Shown in pieces: positions 11,390-23,689 of a stretch of DNA of 64,000 bases. The notes under the pieces were generated by a model. That model did no database searches, was not told the origin of the DNA, and was given only the letters and a program-made list of their open reading frames with translations. A program made the translations under genes and the position numbers. The stretch comes from Polymyxa betae (taxonomy: Eukaryota; Endomyxa; Phytomyxea; Plasmodiophorida; Plasmodiophoridae), in the NCBI GenBank assembly GCA_003693705.1, contig RBZT01000419.1:62001-126000 (forward strand). The letters are read 5' to 3'. The stretch's first letter is position 1, and every line of letters begins with the position of its first letter.

Positions 11390-11984
11390 ATGGCAGCCAT
11401 TCGTCAATTCATCTTTGCTCTCTTGGATGAAATCCGACGAAACCAAAATCAGAGTCAGTTTGAACTTGCCCTTCGGAGAGACCTGGAATAAGAGGCGGAT
11501 TTACAGTATCTGATCGCGAGCTCGAGCTGCTTCGCATTATAGTGCCAGGATCGCTGCTGCCACGAGCTTTAGAGATTGTCGATGCGAAGGGTGTCGAACG
11601 TGTGCAGTCATCGCGTGCATTCGCATATCGTGTCTATGGTTCGCGTCCTTTCCCATACAGATGCTCTCAATGGTACTGTTCTTGCCCTGCGTTCGCTCAA
11701 ACTGTTGTCCTGAACGAAGCTGCAGAATTTGTAAGCCTTCAGTTTTAAAGCATTGAGGAAATCTTAAATGGTTGCAGTGTAAACATCAACTTGCTGCTTT
11801 AATTGCTGATGCGGCTGGAAAGATTACAAGCGTTATTGAGGTGGACGATATTGTCAGTTTTGTTTTTTTTTGGAATGGCAAGACATGCACTTACATCTAA
11901 CAGACGTTTTCGCAGTATGCTGTGAACGACATAATGCCTTTAGCATTATTTGGTCCAAAAGCGTTAATGAATCCATGCCCTTAA
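11390..11984 (+). CDS. ZSWIM7: ZSWIM7/SWS1-like SWIM zinc-finger recombination protein
   Basis: Four exons (11390-11453, 11507-11730, 11778-11852, 11916-11984) total 432 bases, giving 143 residues, against about 140 in human ZSWIM7. The SWIM motif CxCx(n)CxH is split by an intron: YCSCPAFAQTVV at the end of exon 2 and CKHQLAALIADAAGK at the start of exon 3. Upstream, the LLRIIVPGSLLPRALEIVD segment and RVYGSR strand correspond to the N-terminal half of SWS1 proteins. With SWSAP1 and RAD51 paralogues, SWS1 promotes RAD51 filaments in homologous recombination, especially in meiosis. The join between exons 1 and 2 is the least certain. All four parts keep frame, and the total length is as expected. 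Confidence 0.72.
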
Positions 11985-12165
11985 TTACTGCTTACTAGTA
12001 AGAAATTTGCATTCTGTGTTTGAATTATAAATTGTCATCGCCACGCACCAGCATAAACCCATAAGTAAGCATGTCTTTGATATCTCTAAACACTATATGA
12101 TTTATTTAGCTGATGAATACATGCAGATAGAGCTGCTAGATCCATAAACACTCAGGGTGTCACTT

Positions 12166-13350
12166 CTATAGCGAGTCCATCAGGTCTGATAGCCATTTCT
12201 CTGGGACGGTAGGCCTTCCTAGTCCCAGAAACATCAAAAGTGACCATAGATCTTGATCATGCATAGTTATTTCCAGTAGCCTCTTTAACCTGTGGGTATC
12301 GCCCCAGATATCGCCTTTGACAAGCTGATTTGTGGATTTGCTGCATCCGATTGTAAAGCTTGTGCTGCATGCCGCGTGGATGTGAAACACAACGCGCTCA
12401 AGTGACCTGTCGTCCGATTCGGCAACACAATTGATTCTGATCTCGGTCACTTCACAAAACTTCCTTGAGCTGGCCCCAACGAAGAACGAGAAGCAGCAGG
12501 TGTCATAAACGATGCCGCGCCTTGCAAGAGACATGCGACAATCATAATGGATGCACTGGAAAAGTTTCTCGGCGTCAGTTCGGAAAGTTTCCTGGGCCAT
12601 CACAACTTCGGAAGCATCTGCTGTCTGTTTAAATCGATCGCGGATGCGGCTAGCGATATGAAAGATGAACTCGGAAACATACGGGGCTACCATTTCGCCC
12701 AACCTTTCCCCGCCGATACTCGACGCTTCTAAGATTTGGCTGCCTTCGCGATCAGAACAGTCGGAATCTGAATCGGAACTGCAATTAGCAGCGGATGAGA
12801 GAACTGAGCTGCATTGGCTTCTCATCGAGGAGATGATCGCAGCCGGTCTTGTGTCAGCATCGCTTACAATATTAGGGAACAGCGATACTTTCCAATTGAT
12901 GTCGTTGGAGTCAGCCAGAACAGTCTCTTCAAATGCATCTTCCTGATCTCTTTGGCGTGTAGTAATATTGGAGCTGCCGCCATTTTGCAGCATCTTCTTA
13001 GCCTTATTCCGTCTATTTTCGAACCATTTCCTGACTTTGTCGATATCCAGCTTGATGAGATTCGAGATCTCTATGCGCATCTTCCGTCCAGGATGTGGAT
13101 TCACAGCAAAAGCTTTCTCTAGAACTCGGCTTTGCGCTGGAGTTAGATTGTGTCGCTTCCTTTTTGTTGCTGGACGATCTTTGAAGCCATGAACGAGATC
13201 AGCTTCAAATTTGACGTCGTGGACAGGGGAAGAGATATTTGATGCAGTTCTGTCATCGCCTTCAGAATTATCAGGCGAGGAAACGGAACCCGGTTGACGT
13301 TGTATGAGTGGTGTGCGAATTTCTTGGGCAACAACAACGCTGAAATCCAT
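12166..13350 (-). CDS. Homeodomain transcription factor
   Basis: An intronless minus-strand gene of 394 residues starting at ATG 13350. Residues about 62-120 form a homeodomain: a basic N-terminal arm (ATKRKRHNLTPAQSRVLEKA), helix 1-2 spacing of the typical 60-residue class, and recognition helix KVRKWFENRRNKAKKM with the invariant W-F-N-R residues. The NxHPGRKMR loop is typical of fungal, non-TALE homeodomains. The middle is acidic and Ser-rich. The C-terminal third (about 230-394) is a folded region of unknown family with several Cys residues and strands such as CCFSFFVGASSRKFCEVTEIRIN. The protein should bind DNA in the nucleus. Target and pathway are not visible from the sequence; the C-terminal domain may be a ligand or partner-binding module. 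Confidence 0.85.
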   Translation of the reverse strand: MDFSVVVAQEIRTPLIQRQPGSVSSPDNSEGDDRTASNISSPVHDVKFEADLVHGFKDRPATKRKRHNLTPAQSRVLEKAFAVNPHPGRKMRIEISNLIKLDIDKVRKWFENRRNKAKKMLQNGGSSNITTRQRDQEDAFEETVLADSNDINWKVSLFPNIVSDADTRPAAIISSMRSQCSSVLSSAANCSSDSDSDCSDREGSQILEASSIGGERLGEMVAPYVSEFIFHIASRIRDRFKQTADASEVVMAQETFRTDAEKLFQCIHYDCRMSLARRGIVYDTCCFSFFVGASSRKFCEVTEIRINCVAESDDRSLERVVFHIHAACSTSFTIGCSKSTNQLVKGDIWGDTHRLKRLLEITMHDQDLWSLLMFLGLGRPTVPEKWLSDLMDSL

Positions 13351-14270
13351 GTTCGATCGACGGAGGAAATTTTGGTTGGGGATGGCTACTCTCTAGAAGC
13401 TTGTGACGAAGTCTGTGCCTTTTTCTACACTGAAGCACAGTCAATTTTCACTGAGCCACGATCAAGGGAGCCTTCGTAAGTTACCAGCTGCCTTCCGGAC
13501 TCCGCTGCGGCTTTTCTACAGGATAGTGGCTTTTACTATTATTATTCCACTATAGGTTATAGACAGCGCCTTGGTATCTGAGATTCTCCGAAGATTAGGA
13601 TCAGTTAACTTGGTTGGAAACCTGTCGTCTGGCTGGCGTTTTTTAACTGCTTCAACGACAATCGGCATAGGCGAATCTGGTAATAAATCCTAACAGCACT
13701 GAAAACATAATCTAACTTAGCGAAATGTTGCGGATTACAGGTATGCCAGACTTATAGTTGGAATTTCTAGGCTAAATCGACTTCCGAGCCGCTTCCGCAG
13801 GTTCAAAGACTCACTGTGTCTCTACTGACCACTCTGTTAATGCACAAACAACTTCAGTATTCCCATGTTTTCTCTGAGTGCTGGGCAAGGACCTAGATTT
13901 CTTTGCTGACGATAGTTGGCGCGCTTGCTGTGATCATATTAAGAGTAAGCGGGCCCCAAAAGAGCATTCAGAAGAGCAATCAGATAATCGTTATGCTACC
14001 CTTTCCCAAAGTGAATTTTCTCGAGGAATTGCGCTTCGCATTTTTCGATGTTTGACCCTTTCTTCGGCCAAAGACAGAAACTTTCATCGATTCCAGTGAA
14101 TAAAAAACGACGACAAGGAATCTTGAATAGAGCTTCTTTAAGCCGCTTTGTATTTAGTAGCAAATTGATGTGAGAATATGCAAATGATCGGTTTCACATT
14201 AGCAGCTGGTGAAAGCTGCGCTGACTGTTAGCAGCAACAGGGTAGCTTACTGATATCACTTTATTAGCCG
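13351..14270 (+). other. Unresolved 0.9-kb stretch between two genes
   Basis: No convincing gene model was found. Plus-strand segments look partly coding (13300-13478 ending at a perfect GTAAGTT donor; 13553-13680; 13801-13900; 13878-14099), but I could not chain them in phase from a start codon. A minus-strand reading of 13555-13690 is equally protein-like. It may hold a small multi-exon gene or an upstream exon of the homeodomain gene. Confidence 0.3.
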
Positions 14271-16375
14271 ATGTCAAGGAATGGGGAAGGCCACGATGAC
14301 CTTCGGAGTGGCGACTTGCAAGTTGCCAAAATCTGTACGTCGCCTGTTCAGCAGTAGAGCATTAGGTCCAATCCTCTCTAGGTGAATTCTTCGCTCATGT
14401 TAATGCTGTGACCTGTGCACACATTGGACGGCGTTCAAACCAGCTGCTTGCCACAGGTTCCGCCGATCGATTGGTCAAACTATGGAAAATTGGCGATCCT
14501 CGAGCTCAGATGGTAGAAAGATATTTACTACAAGTATAGTCTAATGGTCAATGTAGACCTTATCCGCCCATAGTGATACTATTGGATGTTTAAAATTTAC
14601 TGGAGACGAAGAGTGCTTACTATCGGGATGTCGCGATGGTAGCATCCGAATATTTGACCTGAATCATAATGGGGGTATGCTTGAAATTCGAGTTTTTCCG
14701 ATTGCTTATAGTTTATAGCCCTGAAAGGGCGAATTAGTGTTCAACATCGTGAAATTACTGCAATAGATCCTCATCCTTTTTGCGGAATGTTTGCTACAGG
14801 AACTATCGACGGCAAACTGGAGGTACCGAAATTTGATTTAATCGAGATGATATGTGATACTTGAATGGCAGATTTGGAGCTCTCAACAACGCCAAAGAAT
14901 TGCTTCATATCCTGTCAACAGCAGCGCCATATCGGCTCTGAAACTTAGCCCTGATGGGCATTACGTTTGTGTCGGTCATTCATCTGGTGCCGTTAAGGTA
15001 TGAAGACGCACTATCAACTGCTCATCTTCCTATTGTTGTGTCTTAGGTGTGGGATTTAAAAGCTGGAAAACTTTTGGCAGAATTGCCTCCAGATCAAAGA
15101 GGGCAAGTCAATGTAGCTGCTTTCAATCCAGTAGAAACGACGTTTTCCATTGGTTCCGAATATGGATTTATCGAAGTTTTTGAGCTCTGGGAGCAAGGAA
15201 TCAACACCTTCGCTACTACTGAAATCAATGCCCCAGTCAGCCAAATGATTTTCAACGCCTCTGGCGACACGCTACTCTGTGCCAGCGATGCTTATCTCAG
15301 TGTTAGCAGAATTGTGCTTTTGATTTAACTGTGTCTCAATTACTGCCAGGTGATGTCAGTCGATCAACCGCAAATAGATCATCTTGCTTTCCGCGATGAT
15401 TTGTCCCTGGCTAATCTAGCTGATCTTTGCTGTGATATAAACGACTCTTGTATTATTGCTGCCAGCATCGATAACACTGCCATAACTATCCACTCAATCT
15501 CAACCTCTGTGAGTTAACAATGTCTTAGCCACAGATATGCTTATACTTTTACAGGATAATCTTAACTTTGCCGCAAATCTATACCAACCTGCTGTAAAAG
15601 AGCCTTTTATGGGCCCGAAAAGGAAGATAGAGAGGCAGCCCCCAGTCTCCCTTGATAAACCACCACCTCGCATTCCCAAACCTCAAGCCGAAAATGCTGT
15701 CAAAACAGACAATGATTTGCTCACTGAGCATGCTATTGATGATTATATTGCTGCTGAAAATGTGGTACCATTGCTACTTTCTGAACACGACTCCATTATG
15801 GAAGTCTTAAATGACCGACTGACGAAAGCGAAACAATTGTGTATGGATAGCGTTTCAATCTGGAGATTCATTCAGATGATCGTCTTTAGGTGCATTATGG
15901 TCGCATGGTCATGTTAGCGAAGCCTTGAATGAATTGATCAAGATGAAGGATTATGTTGTGACTGCAGATTTCCTTGTCGCCACACAACGTCCTTTCAATG
16001 GTGGAGTATTGACACTGCAATTGTGTCCTCTCCTGCTCGCTGTTGTAAGAATGTTGCTGGAAAGTCCACGCGGGGACCATGTGAAAACGGCTATGGACTG
16101 CCTGGAGATGGTCCTGCTTTGTTATTCGGAAGTCATTTCATCAACAAGAAAGGGGCCGACGCTTACTGCTTGTGATGTTGCTCGCGAAGAAAGGTGATTT
16201 CGACACTACGACGATTCTATGGACCCTCATGATATACAGGCTGGCTAAATGCAATGAATGTTACGATATTCTGATTGGCCCCATTTTGGAGAAACTAGAG
16301 TTAGTTGCAGAAGGCAGCAGTGATCCAAACTGCATCTTTTTCAATGTCATTAACCAAATACGAAGCCTGGCATAA
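14271..16375 (+). CDS. KATNB1: Katanin p80 subunit (WD40 plus con80 domain)
   Basis: A gene of about ten exons with introns near 45 bp. The N-terminal half is a WD40 propeller: FFAHVNAVTCAHIG / LLATGSADRLVKLWKIG, LSAHSDTIGCLKF / LLSGCRDGSIRIFDL, and HYVCVGHSSGAVKVWDLKAGKLLAEL. A proline-rich linker follows (PPVSLDKPPPRIPKP), then the con80 helical domain beginning near ENVVPLLLSEHDSIMEVLNDRLTKAKQL and continuing ALWSHGHVSEALNELIKMKDYVVTADFL. The last exon ends at 16375. Katanin p80 targets the p60 AAA ATPase to microtubules for severing, at spindle poles and at basal bodies of flagellated cells. Its presence fits an organism with a flagellated stage. Later propeller exon borders were read by eye and may shift by a few bases; the family is certain from both ends. 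Confidence 0.88.
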
Positions 16376-16501
16376 GTTGCCCGAACTTTCTAATCCATTT
16401 GGTCTGTTTCAAATCTATGAGGGTCAGGGACACGCTCTGGATGAACATCAATGTTGACTATAGAGCAGTGTATCGAAACTTAACATCTGAGAATAAATTT
16501 A

Positions 16502-17126
16502 TTAGTTTTGTCGGCATTGGAAACTCTGAACATTGCGAGCATTAATAAATACAAAATCGGTCGGGTTTTGTTGTGTAAGCGCCAGTGACTCCAGCATGGC
16601 CCTGGAGACAATGCAGCCTTTCTCAAAACACCCATCCATTCCAGCTTCATTGTAACGACTGAGATCAGCATCACTGCAGTTAGCAGTCAATCCATATATT
16701 ATCGTTCGAGGCCTCTGGTTTCTTTTCTCGTTCTCACGAATCTCTCTCGTCGCTTGCACGCCATCCATGACTGGTAATGCAACGTCCATCAATATGACAT
16801 CATAGCTATTATCTTGTGCCATACGAACAGCTTGCTCACCGTTGCAGGCAATGTCACATCGGTATCCAGCTCGACGTAACGCAGCTGTCGTCACCCTTTG
16901 TGTGATTATAACATCGTCTACCAGAAGGGCAGTATATCTAAAATTTGATTGGCTTGGTTGAGGGGGGGCATACAAATCAACCTAAATGGCATATCATGAG
17001 CGCCATAAACAATCCTTAAGATAATCTCACCTGATTCGGGTCAATGTCATCATTCAGCAGCTCCGACTTCGAGGCATTCGATCCATCTTTTCCTCTAGTG
17101 ACCGCCGAACGTAACAGTTCCGACAT
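16502..17126 (-). CDS. Stand-alone response-regulator receiver protein
   Basis: Two exons (17126-17031 and 16981-16502, 49-bp intron) give 191 residues. Residues about 48-165 form a CheY-like receiver: the acidic pair in YTALLVDDVIITQR, the phospho-acceptor Asp in VILMDVALPVMDG, the switch Thr in YGLTANCSD, and a Lys in CFEKGCIV where most receivers have K-P. There is no output domain, only a short polar N-terminus and C-terminal tail. In fungi and other eukaryotes such proteins end His-Asp phosphorelays from hybrid histidine kinases (compare Skn7/Ssk1). No kinase is nearby. The K-G in place of K-P, and the missing output domain, suggest a signalling adaptor similar to a hybrid-kinase receiver module. 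Confidence 0.85.
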
Positions 17127-17841
17127 CGGCGACGGCTGAGAAAGACAGATTGACAATGGAAGGCGTCCGTTTTCAGGACACCGCCTTCTGACCCGGGAAC
17201 AGAAAGCCCAGAAACCACGAAAGTTATTTCCGTGCGTGACTTGATATCCTTTGGCCCATGTTGGGAAGCAGTTTACCTTTTTCAGTTTGCTTTTGGGTGA
17301 GTCTCACTCACATGGGCTACTGCTACCGAATTGGAAAATAAGTTTGTTTTTGCAATACCTTTACATTTACGTTACACTGAAGGTGTTTGTTATGGACGAG
17401 TTTGCTTGATGTTTTGTAATGAATTCACTCCATAACTATTCTCTGAGTTCTATCCTGTTCTTCTATTAGCAGCTGCCCTGAGTGCCGTCCAAGTGCAACT
17501 GCGTACGGTCCCTAGGAAAGTTTACGGCCGCTGCTCTAGGTTTTCATTGGCTTACCAAGGATATGTCGACATCGTAGCCCATTGAATAGCTTCGTATAAC
17601 TGACAAGTGCATCCATAATTGCCCAATTAGTCAGAGAAGTCGAATCAAACGAGAATGATAACGTGTTCCTCAAATCAAATCTTCATAATGCAAATCTAAC
17701 AGATTTCACTTAGATGGTATTCATGCTTAAGGGAAGAGGCCGCGGTAATAGTAACAGAGTAACAGTGCCCTTAAAAACAGCTAGCCGGGACCCCCAACGA
17801 CTTTCCCATAATCTCTAATTTCTCTTATCGGCCTCACGTCG
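17127..17841. other. Intergenic spacer, divergent promoters
   Basis: This 0.7-kb region separates the divergent receiver gene and the SEL1 gene. No coding signal was seen. It presumably holds both promoters; I recognise no specific element. Confidence 0.4.
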
Positions 17842-20800
17842 ATGAAGCATGTGAGGACTCAGCCTTTAAACGCTGGGTCCACACCGAATGTTCCCCAATG
17901 GATTCAGGATTTATTAGTAGCACTGGAAGCTTTGCCTGCCAAGCTGCAAAACACTTTCGTTGTGGCAGAGGACGCCCGCTCTTTGATTTGCACGATGGAC
18001 CCGCCGTGTTTGTTTGACCAAGATTCTGGTCAATATCGAACTTCTATGGCATCCGTTCTTGGTCGTATGGTTGATCGCGAGCGATGCACCTGTTCGTGTT
18101 ATGGCTGTGAGGCATTTAAAGGCTCAAGCTTCGCGGCAAGACAGCTGGGGTTCCTCAACGAGCTTAGCTTCGGATCCAAACCCTCTGGGCTAGAACAAGC
18201 TGCTGAGTGGTATGGATTGGCAGCAATCAACAGCTACGAGCCAGCCTGGGTTGATCTTGCCCGAGTATTTCGTTTCATGATCAATAGCAGAAGGCGCTAC
18301 GAGGATTTTTTGCAGAAGTTGGAGCCAGTATTTCGAAAATCAGCTAGTTTAGCCGACATTGAGGATCAAATCAATTTTGCAAGGTTTTTGATATCGACCG
18401 GCATAGACGAAAAGATCGCAGAAGGGCGATGCTTGTTGCATACACTGGGTGAAAATGGACATCCCCAAGCTTTGTTTTTATTAGGCTTGCAAGAATCCGA
18501 TCCGACGAAATCCATTGACTTGATCACAAGGGCAGCCCAAGAGAATTATGCACCTGCAATGCTCCATGTGGCCAAAATGTTCGACAACGGTGTATGGGTC
18601 GGTCGTGATGTAAAGATGGCAATCTACTGGTACGAAAGAGCATCTGAGGAACGACATCCTATGGCAATGTTCCGTCTTGCACAGCTGATTCAAGATACCG
18701 ACAGCCAACGTGCTTTAGCTTTATTCGAAACTATACTTAACACTGCTTCAGATCGTAGCCTCCGTTCGCAAGCCCAATTTTTTTTAGGCTTGGCTGCTAT
18801 CGAAACCGATGAGGAGTTTGCTGTGAACATGTTAACGCAGGCTGCGAACGCGGGTCTGGGTTCCGCCCAAGCTAAGCTGGGCCTGCATTTACTTCGAAAG
18901 AAAACCTCATCCGATGAGTTGGAACAAGGATTGCAGTATTTGAAGGCTGCCGTTACCCACAGCGATTGCGATCCTGAAGCCGCTTTAGCACTTGGGTGCT
19001 ATTATTTGGACACCGACCACGACTCTCATCAAGGCTTATCGCTTGTTACACTAGCGTCCAACTCTGGATACCCTCCAGCCTTGGTTTTAGGTTATCGCCT
19101 TCTAAAATCGTCTGACCCTGCCAAAGCTTTGTCCTGGCTCCAACAAGCTGCCTCAATGGGGTTTGCCGAAGCCCAAACTGAGCTCGGCCAAGCGTATGAA
19201 GAAGGCTTTGTAAACGGAGCTCCTGATTTATCACAAGCTTTGATTTGCTACAAGAAAGCCAGTGCCCAATCTGATGTCCGCGCTCAGTTTCAGCTCTATA
19301 CACTGCTGGGACACAATCAAGATGTTACTACAACTGAATATGCGAACGCCATACGATGGTTACAGTTATCGGCTGATCACGGTTACATGCCGGCGCAAGC
19401 TCGCCTGGGAAAGCTTCTGCTCGAGCTTACTGATGAGCAAAAGGACGCACTGAATCTGTGCAAGCTTGATTATATGCATTACCTTGATTTAGCTGCTGAA
19501 CAAGGCGATACAATTTCTGCTTGCGAAGCTTCCAAGCTCCGCCTCGAGAATGACACATACGTCGAAAAGGCGATTTGTGATCTGGATAATGCAGCCAAAG
19601 CCGGCTGCGTCACGTCGCAGATGCTTTTGGCGGGAATTTATCTTTCTCCCCTTTTTCCAATGAAAGCGAAGGCCATGTTCTATTTGAGTTTAGCTGCTGA
19701 GAAGTTCCATTATGCACGTTTTTTGAAATGTGCTCTTATGTGTAACGTGAAAGAGTTTGCAAAAATGACGCTCGATCGAGACCAACATTTTGATCAGGTA
19801 TCATTCTCATTAAGTATTTTTTATATCTTAGAGACTTAGACTGTTTCTAGGCAGAAGTTAACCGTGGATTTTTCGAAACCAAATTGGCTGCAATTCAAGG
19901 CAACGTCCATTGCCAATTTCTGCTAGCCCAGTGCTATCAAAGAGGGATAATAGTCGACGCCGATTTTCCCGAAGCGCGTCGTTGGCTTAAACATTCCGCC
20001 TCAGCTGGCAATCCAGACGCTGCCCAATTGCTTGCGTTTTTGTCATCAGGGTCTGAAGCTAACCATTGGACTCGCGCTGCAATAGATTCGTGTTCAAAAG
20101 ATGTTTTATTTCCTGAAAAATTGGAAACTATAGAACCCAACGAATTATCAGAGCTTCTGCGCAAAGCAGCGGATTCAGGAAATCAGTTCGCCATGGTTCT
20201 TTATGCTCTTCGCTGCGAAAATTATAGTGAGAAACTGCAATGGATGGAGAAGGCGGCTAATCTAGGCGTTCCTAGGTGGGTTATATATTTTTTGTCTGCA
20301 AATAATCACAGTATTTCAGGGCTCAGAGATGGCTTGCAATATCTCTACAAGACCGAAATCATGCTGCGGCCTGGGCTGAATGGCTTGAAAGGGCCGCAGA
20401 AGGCGGTGATCTGGATGCTCAGCGAGAAATGGCAGCTTGGACAATGCATCCTCGGCATGGGATTTTTCAGAAGCGAATTGCTCGGCGGCTAAGTGGGGCT
20501 CCCTTCTGTATCGGCGATTACGTACTTGAATCGTCACATTCTATTGACGAATTGAAATCATTAGCAGAATCCGGGAACCATCGAGCTCAATATTGCTTGG
20601 CGTTGCAGCTGTTTGACAATTTCGGCCAAGGCCCAATTTCCAAAGTTGCTTATAAGAAAGCGAGGCGATGGATGCGCCGAAGCGCTCGCTTTGGAAATCC
20701 CTGTGCTCACGTTGCTCTGGCTTTGCTTTATATGAATGACATAGGGGATTCTAAACCTTGCCTTCCTCGTGCTTTCTCGCTTCTACTTGAAGCTAGTGAG

Positions 20801-23632
20801 TGCGGCTACAACGAAGCATTTTACATTCTGGCTCTTCGATTCTCGCCTGATTTAGAAAAGTCTCTCCAATTTCTCGAACGCGCCGCTATTCTTGGGCATC
20901 ATATGGCGTTGAACCAATACGTTTCGCAAATGTTCGGTTTAGGAAAAACCATTTCGAACGAAATTATGCAAAGACTCCAGCAAGCTGCTGATGTCAATAT
21001 TGAGTCCGCTTATTGGCTGTGCCGCATTGCTCCTGACATCCGGTCGTGTGTCAAAACCTTGAAAAAACTGGCCTCTCAAAACCATATTCGTGCTCAGGTA
21101 AGGAAGTTTACTCTCGTCAGTATGTCAAATCTAAATCCTGTAAGGTGTTGTTGGGGGACTTGCTGTTTTCCGGGGCTGAAGGCCTACCCTGCAATCATCA
21201 AGTAGCACAACTCTGTTATCATCGTGCCGCTTTGGCAAACAACGAAGCTGCTCAAATACGTTTGGGAAACATTCTTTTTGCGAAAGGCGACTATGATCAG
21301 TCGCTTGACTACTTTGAGCAGGCATGCGCTCAAGGAAATGTTGCTGCTTTGGAATGGTTATCTTTGCGCCCTGCCAGGTCTGTTTCTTCCCAGATTAGAA
21401 GTGCCGTACAGATTCTGATTACTTCTGATGGACCTGCTTTTGCCTTCTTCTTAGCATCCCTTTTTGAAACGGATCTTGATATGCAAAAAAAGTACCTTGA
21501 AATTGCTGCTGGGAAAGGCCATGTTCTGGCGCAATATCATCTTGGCAGAATGCTTCTTAAGATTGGAGAGATTCAATTAGCCATTGTTTGGCTCAAAAAT
21601 GCTGCTGATCAAGGGAATGTACATTCCTGTTTGGACTTATCTTTATGCCTTCTGACTGGATACGATTCTGTCAGCGATTGGCTCACTGCAAGACAATATC
21701 TCATTCGTGCTGTTCATCTTGGAAGCTCTAAAGCTGCTGGTCTGCTCTCCACACTGCACACAATGATTTCTTTCAAATATCCTGCTGTCTCTAATCGGTC
21801 AATCAGCCATGCGTTGTTTTGGTCTGCTACAGCAAAGCGATTTGATCAGAATTTTGATCATGATGTTTTGGCATTTTCGATCAATGCTTGCGTTAGAGAG
21901 CATGTGAATAGATTTCTGAATGAATCAGACATGAGAAACAGGCTGACTGCGTTAGAGGTGATTCACAGCAATTTACCGTTACCGGTGGAAGAACGACAGA
22001 ATCTGGGCAAATTAATTCTCGAAATGTGTGGAACTTTCCAAAATCCCTGCGATCTTTGCAGCGATGTTTTCATAGAAATGCAAAAATCGTCAATGATTCG
22101 CCGGGACTCCATTGCCTTTCCCGATGTAAGGCGATTAGTTTCTGCCGGTGTTCAGTTTTTGTTCGGCGACTGCATTGTTCCAGACGTTTGCCTGGCAAGC
22201 CGTTTCTTACTAGTAAATATTGACCGATGATGTTCTTTATTTATAATCATATCTGCAGGATGCAGCTGGCCGAGGGTCAGCATCTGCTCAAACATTGGTC
22301 GGGTTTCTCTATGAATTGGGTGGTCTTGGCGTTTGCGCTCTACCTTGGGAAGCATGGGCTGCTTTTTGGTACTGCAAATCTGCCATGTCAGGTAACGTTG
22401 TTGGGTGTCTCTCTTATGCCGAGCTATTCGAAAGAAAAGGTTGTTGGACAACCGCTGCTCTATTCTATCACAGAGCTGCCGAACTAGGTTCTTCTTCAGC
22501 ACATGCACGTCTTCAAAATTTGTTCTGTATCAACTCTGAGCTCCAAGATGCTGTCATCAACGTAATTCGGGCAGCGCGGAATGAGCGCTCTCTGGCTTTA
22601 TTATCTGGCTGTTATTCTGAAAGCTCGCCGCTGTTTTTGTTGCAAGAATTACCTGTAAATCGACCACAAGAGTGTGGATTAAGCAAAGCAAATATTCTTC
22701 GAACAATATTTGAATTTGCTGGTCAGTCACAACTGGTTTGGTATCCTGAACCTGAGGTGAATTTTGCCGAATTCATTCGATCACAAGCTGCGGATCCGAA
22801 TTATGACCACGTTCACGAAGGCGATCGAATTTTATCGGAAGAACCTTCTGATGTGCTTACTGCTATAAAACAGTACAAATCCGCTGCCAGAAAGGGCAAT
22901 ACTGAATGTATGGTTCTGCTTGGTAATGCAATCGATTGCGGATGGGTCTCCTGTAAGTTCTTATCTACAGCATGTCCCTTCTTCTCATACAATTGTAGCT
23001 GCCGAATCTGCTTGCTCATGGTACCAGAATGCCAGTCTGGTTGGTTCTAGCTTAGCAACACAATGGATTGCTTCATCTTTATTAACGGGTTCGTCGCAAA
23101 ATGCTATAACTGCTTTTGCTACTTTGAATCGAGCGCAACAGCAACATACGGGGCCAACTTCGTCTTCAATTCTTTCTCACCTTTATCTTTCAGCACTTTC
23201 AGCAGGCCTTACTGATGCTTTCCCTCCCATAATGCAGACGGCTGGCTTTGGTAGAGTCAATTGAAGTCAATATGATTTCCTGATTTCGGTTTAGATACTG
23301 GAAAGCGAGGTCGCCGCTTTTCGTTGTTATTAAGTCTGGCCCGTGATTCTGGAAAAAAATCGCCACTCTATCTGGCTTGTGAATCAATGAACATCCTCCC
23401 TGACGAATATTCTCGCCGAGATTTGACGAGTGGCCTAATTTCAGGACTGACTGAGATAAGGCGCCGTATTTCTTTGAGCTACGCCAAGAATCCCCGCTCG
23501 GAATCCGACCACATCGATGGACCTGATCGTGAGAATATCACCAAGGAGCCAAGTGGAAGATTTGATCCTGTAATCCACCAAATATTTTCAAAAATCTTTG
23601 AGATGTCGGGAGATAATTCAAATAAAACCTAA
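17842..23632 (+). CDS. Giant SEL1-repeat protein (about 1836 residues)
   Basis: Seven exons (17842-19797, 19851-20275, 20320-21097, 21145-22212, 22259-22952, 22999-23250, 23295-23632) join with correct phase at every intron (45-53 bp) into one frame of 5511 bases. The chain is almost entirely SEL1/TPR-like alpha-alpha repeats of roughly 36 residues with the A-x-x-G-x-x-x-A pattern, for example AAQENYAPAMLHVAKMFDNG, AANAGLGSAQAKLGLHLL, AAEQGDTISACEAS, AADSGNQFAMVLYALRC, AALANNEAAQIRLGNILF and AADQGNVHSCLDLSLCLL. The N-terminus has a small Cys cluster (RCTCSCYGCEAF, residues about 75-87). No catalytic domain, signal peptide or membrane segment is obvious. SEL1 arrays scaffold protein complexes (Sel1/Hrd3 in ER degradation, Skt5/Chs4 in chitin synthase activation). 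A chitin-synthase-like gene follows convergently, 57 bp away. The function is not known. Confidence 0.85.
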
Positions 23633-23689
23633 GCAATGTATATTTATTTACAGAAAAATTCTTCACTACGCAGAGAGTATCTTTGGGCA

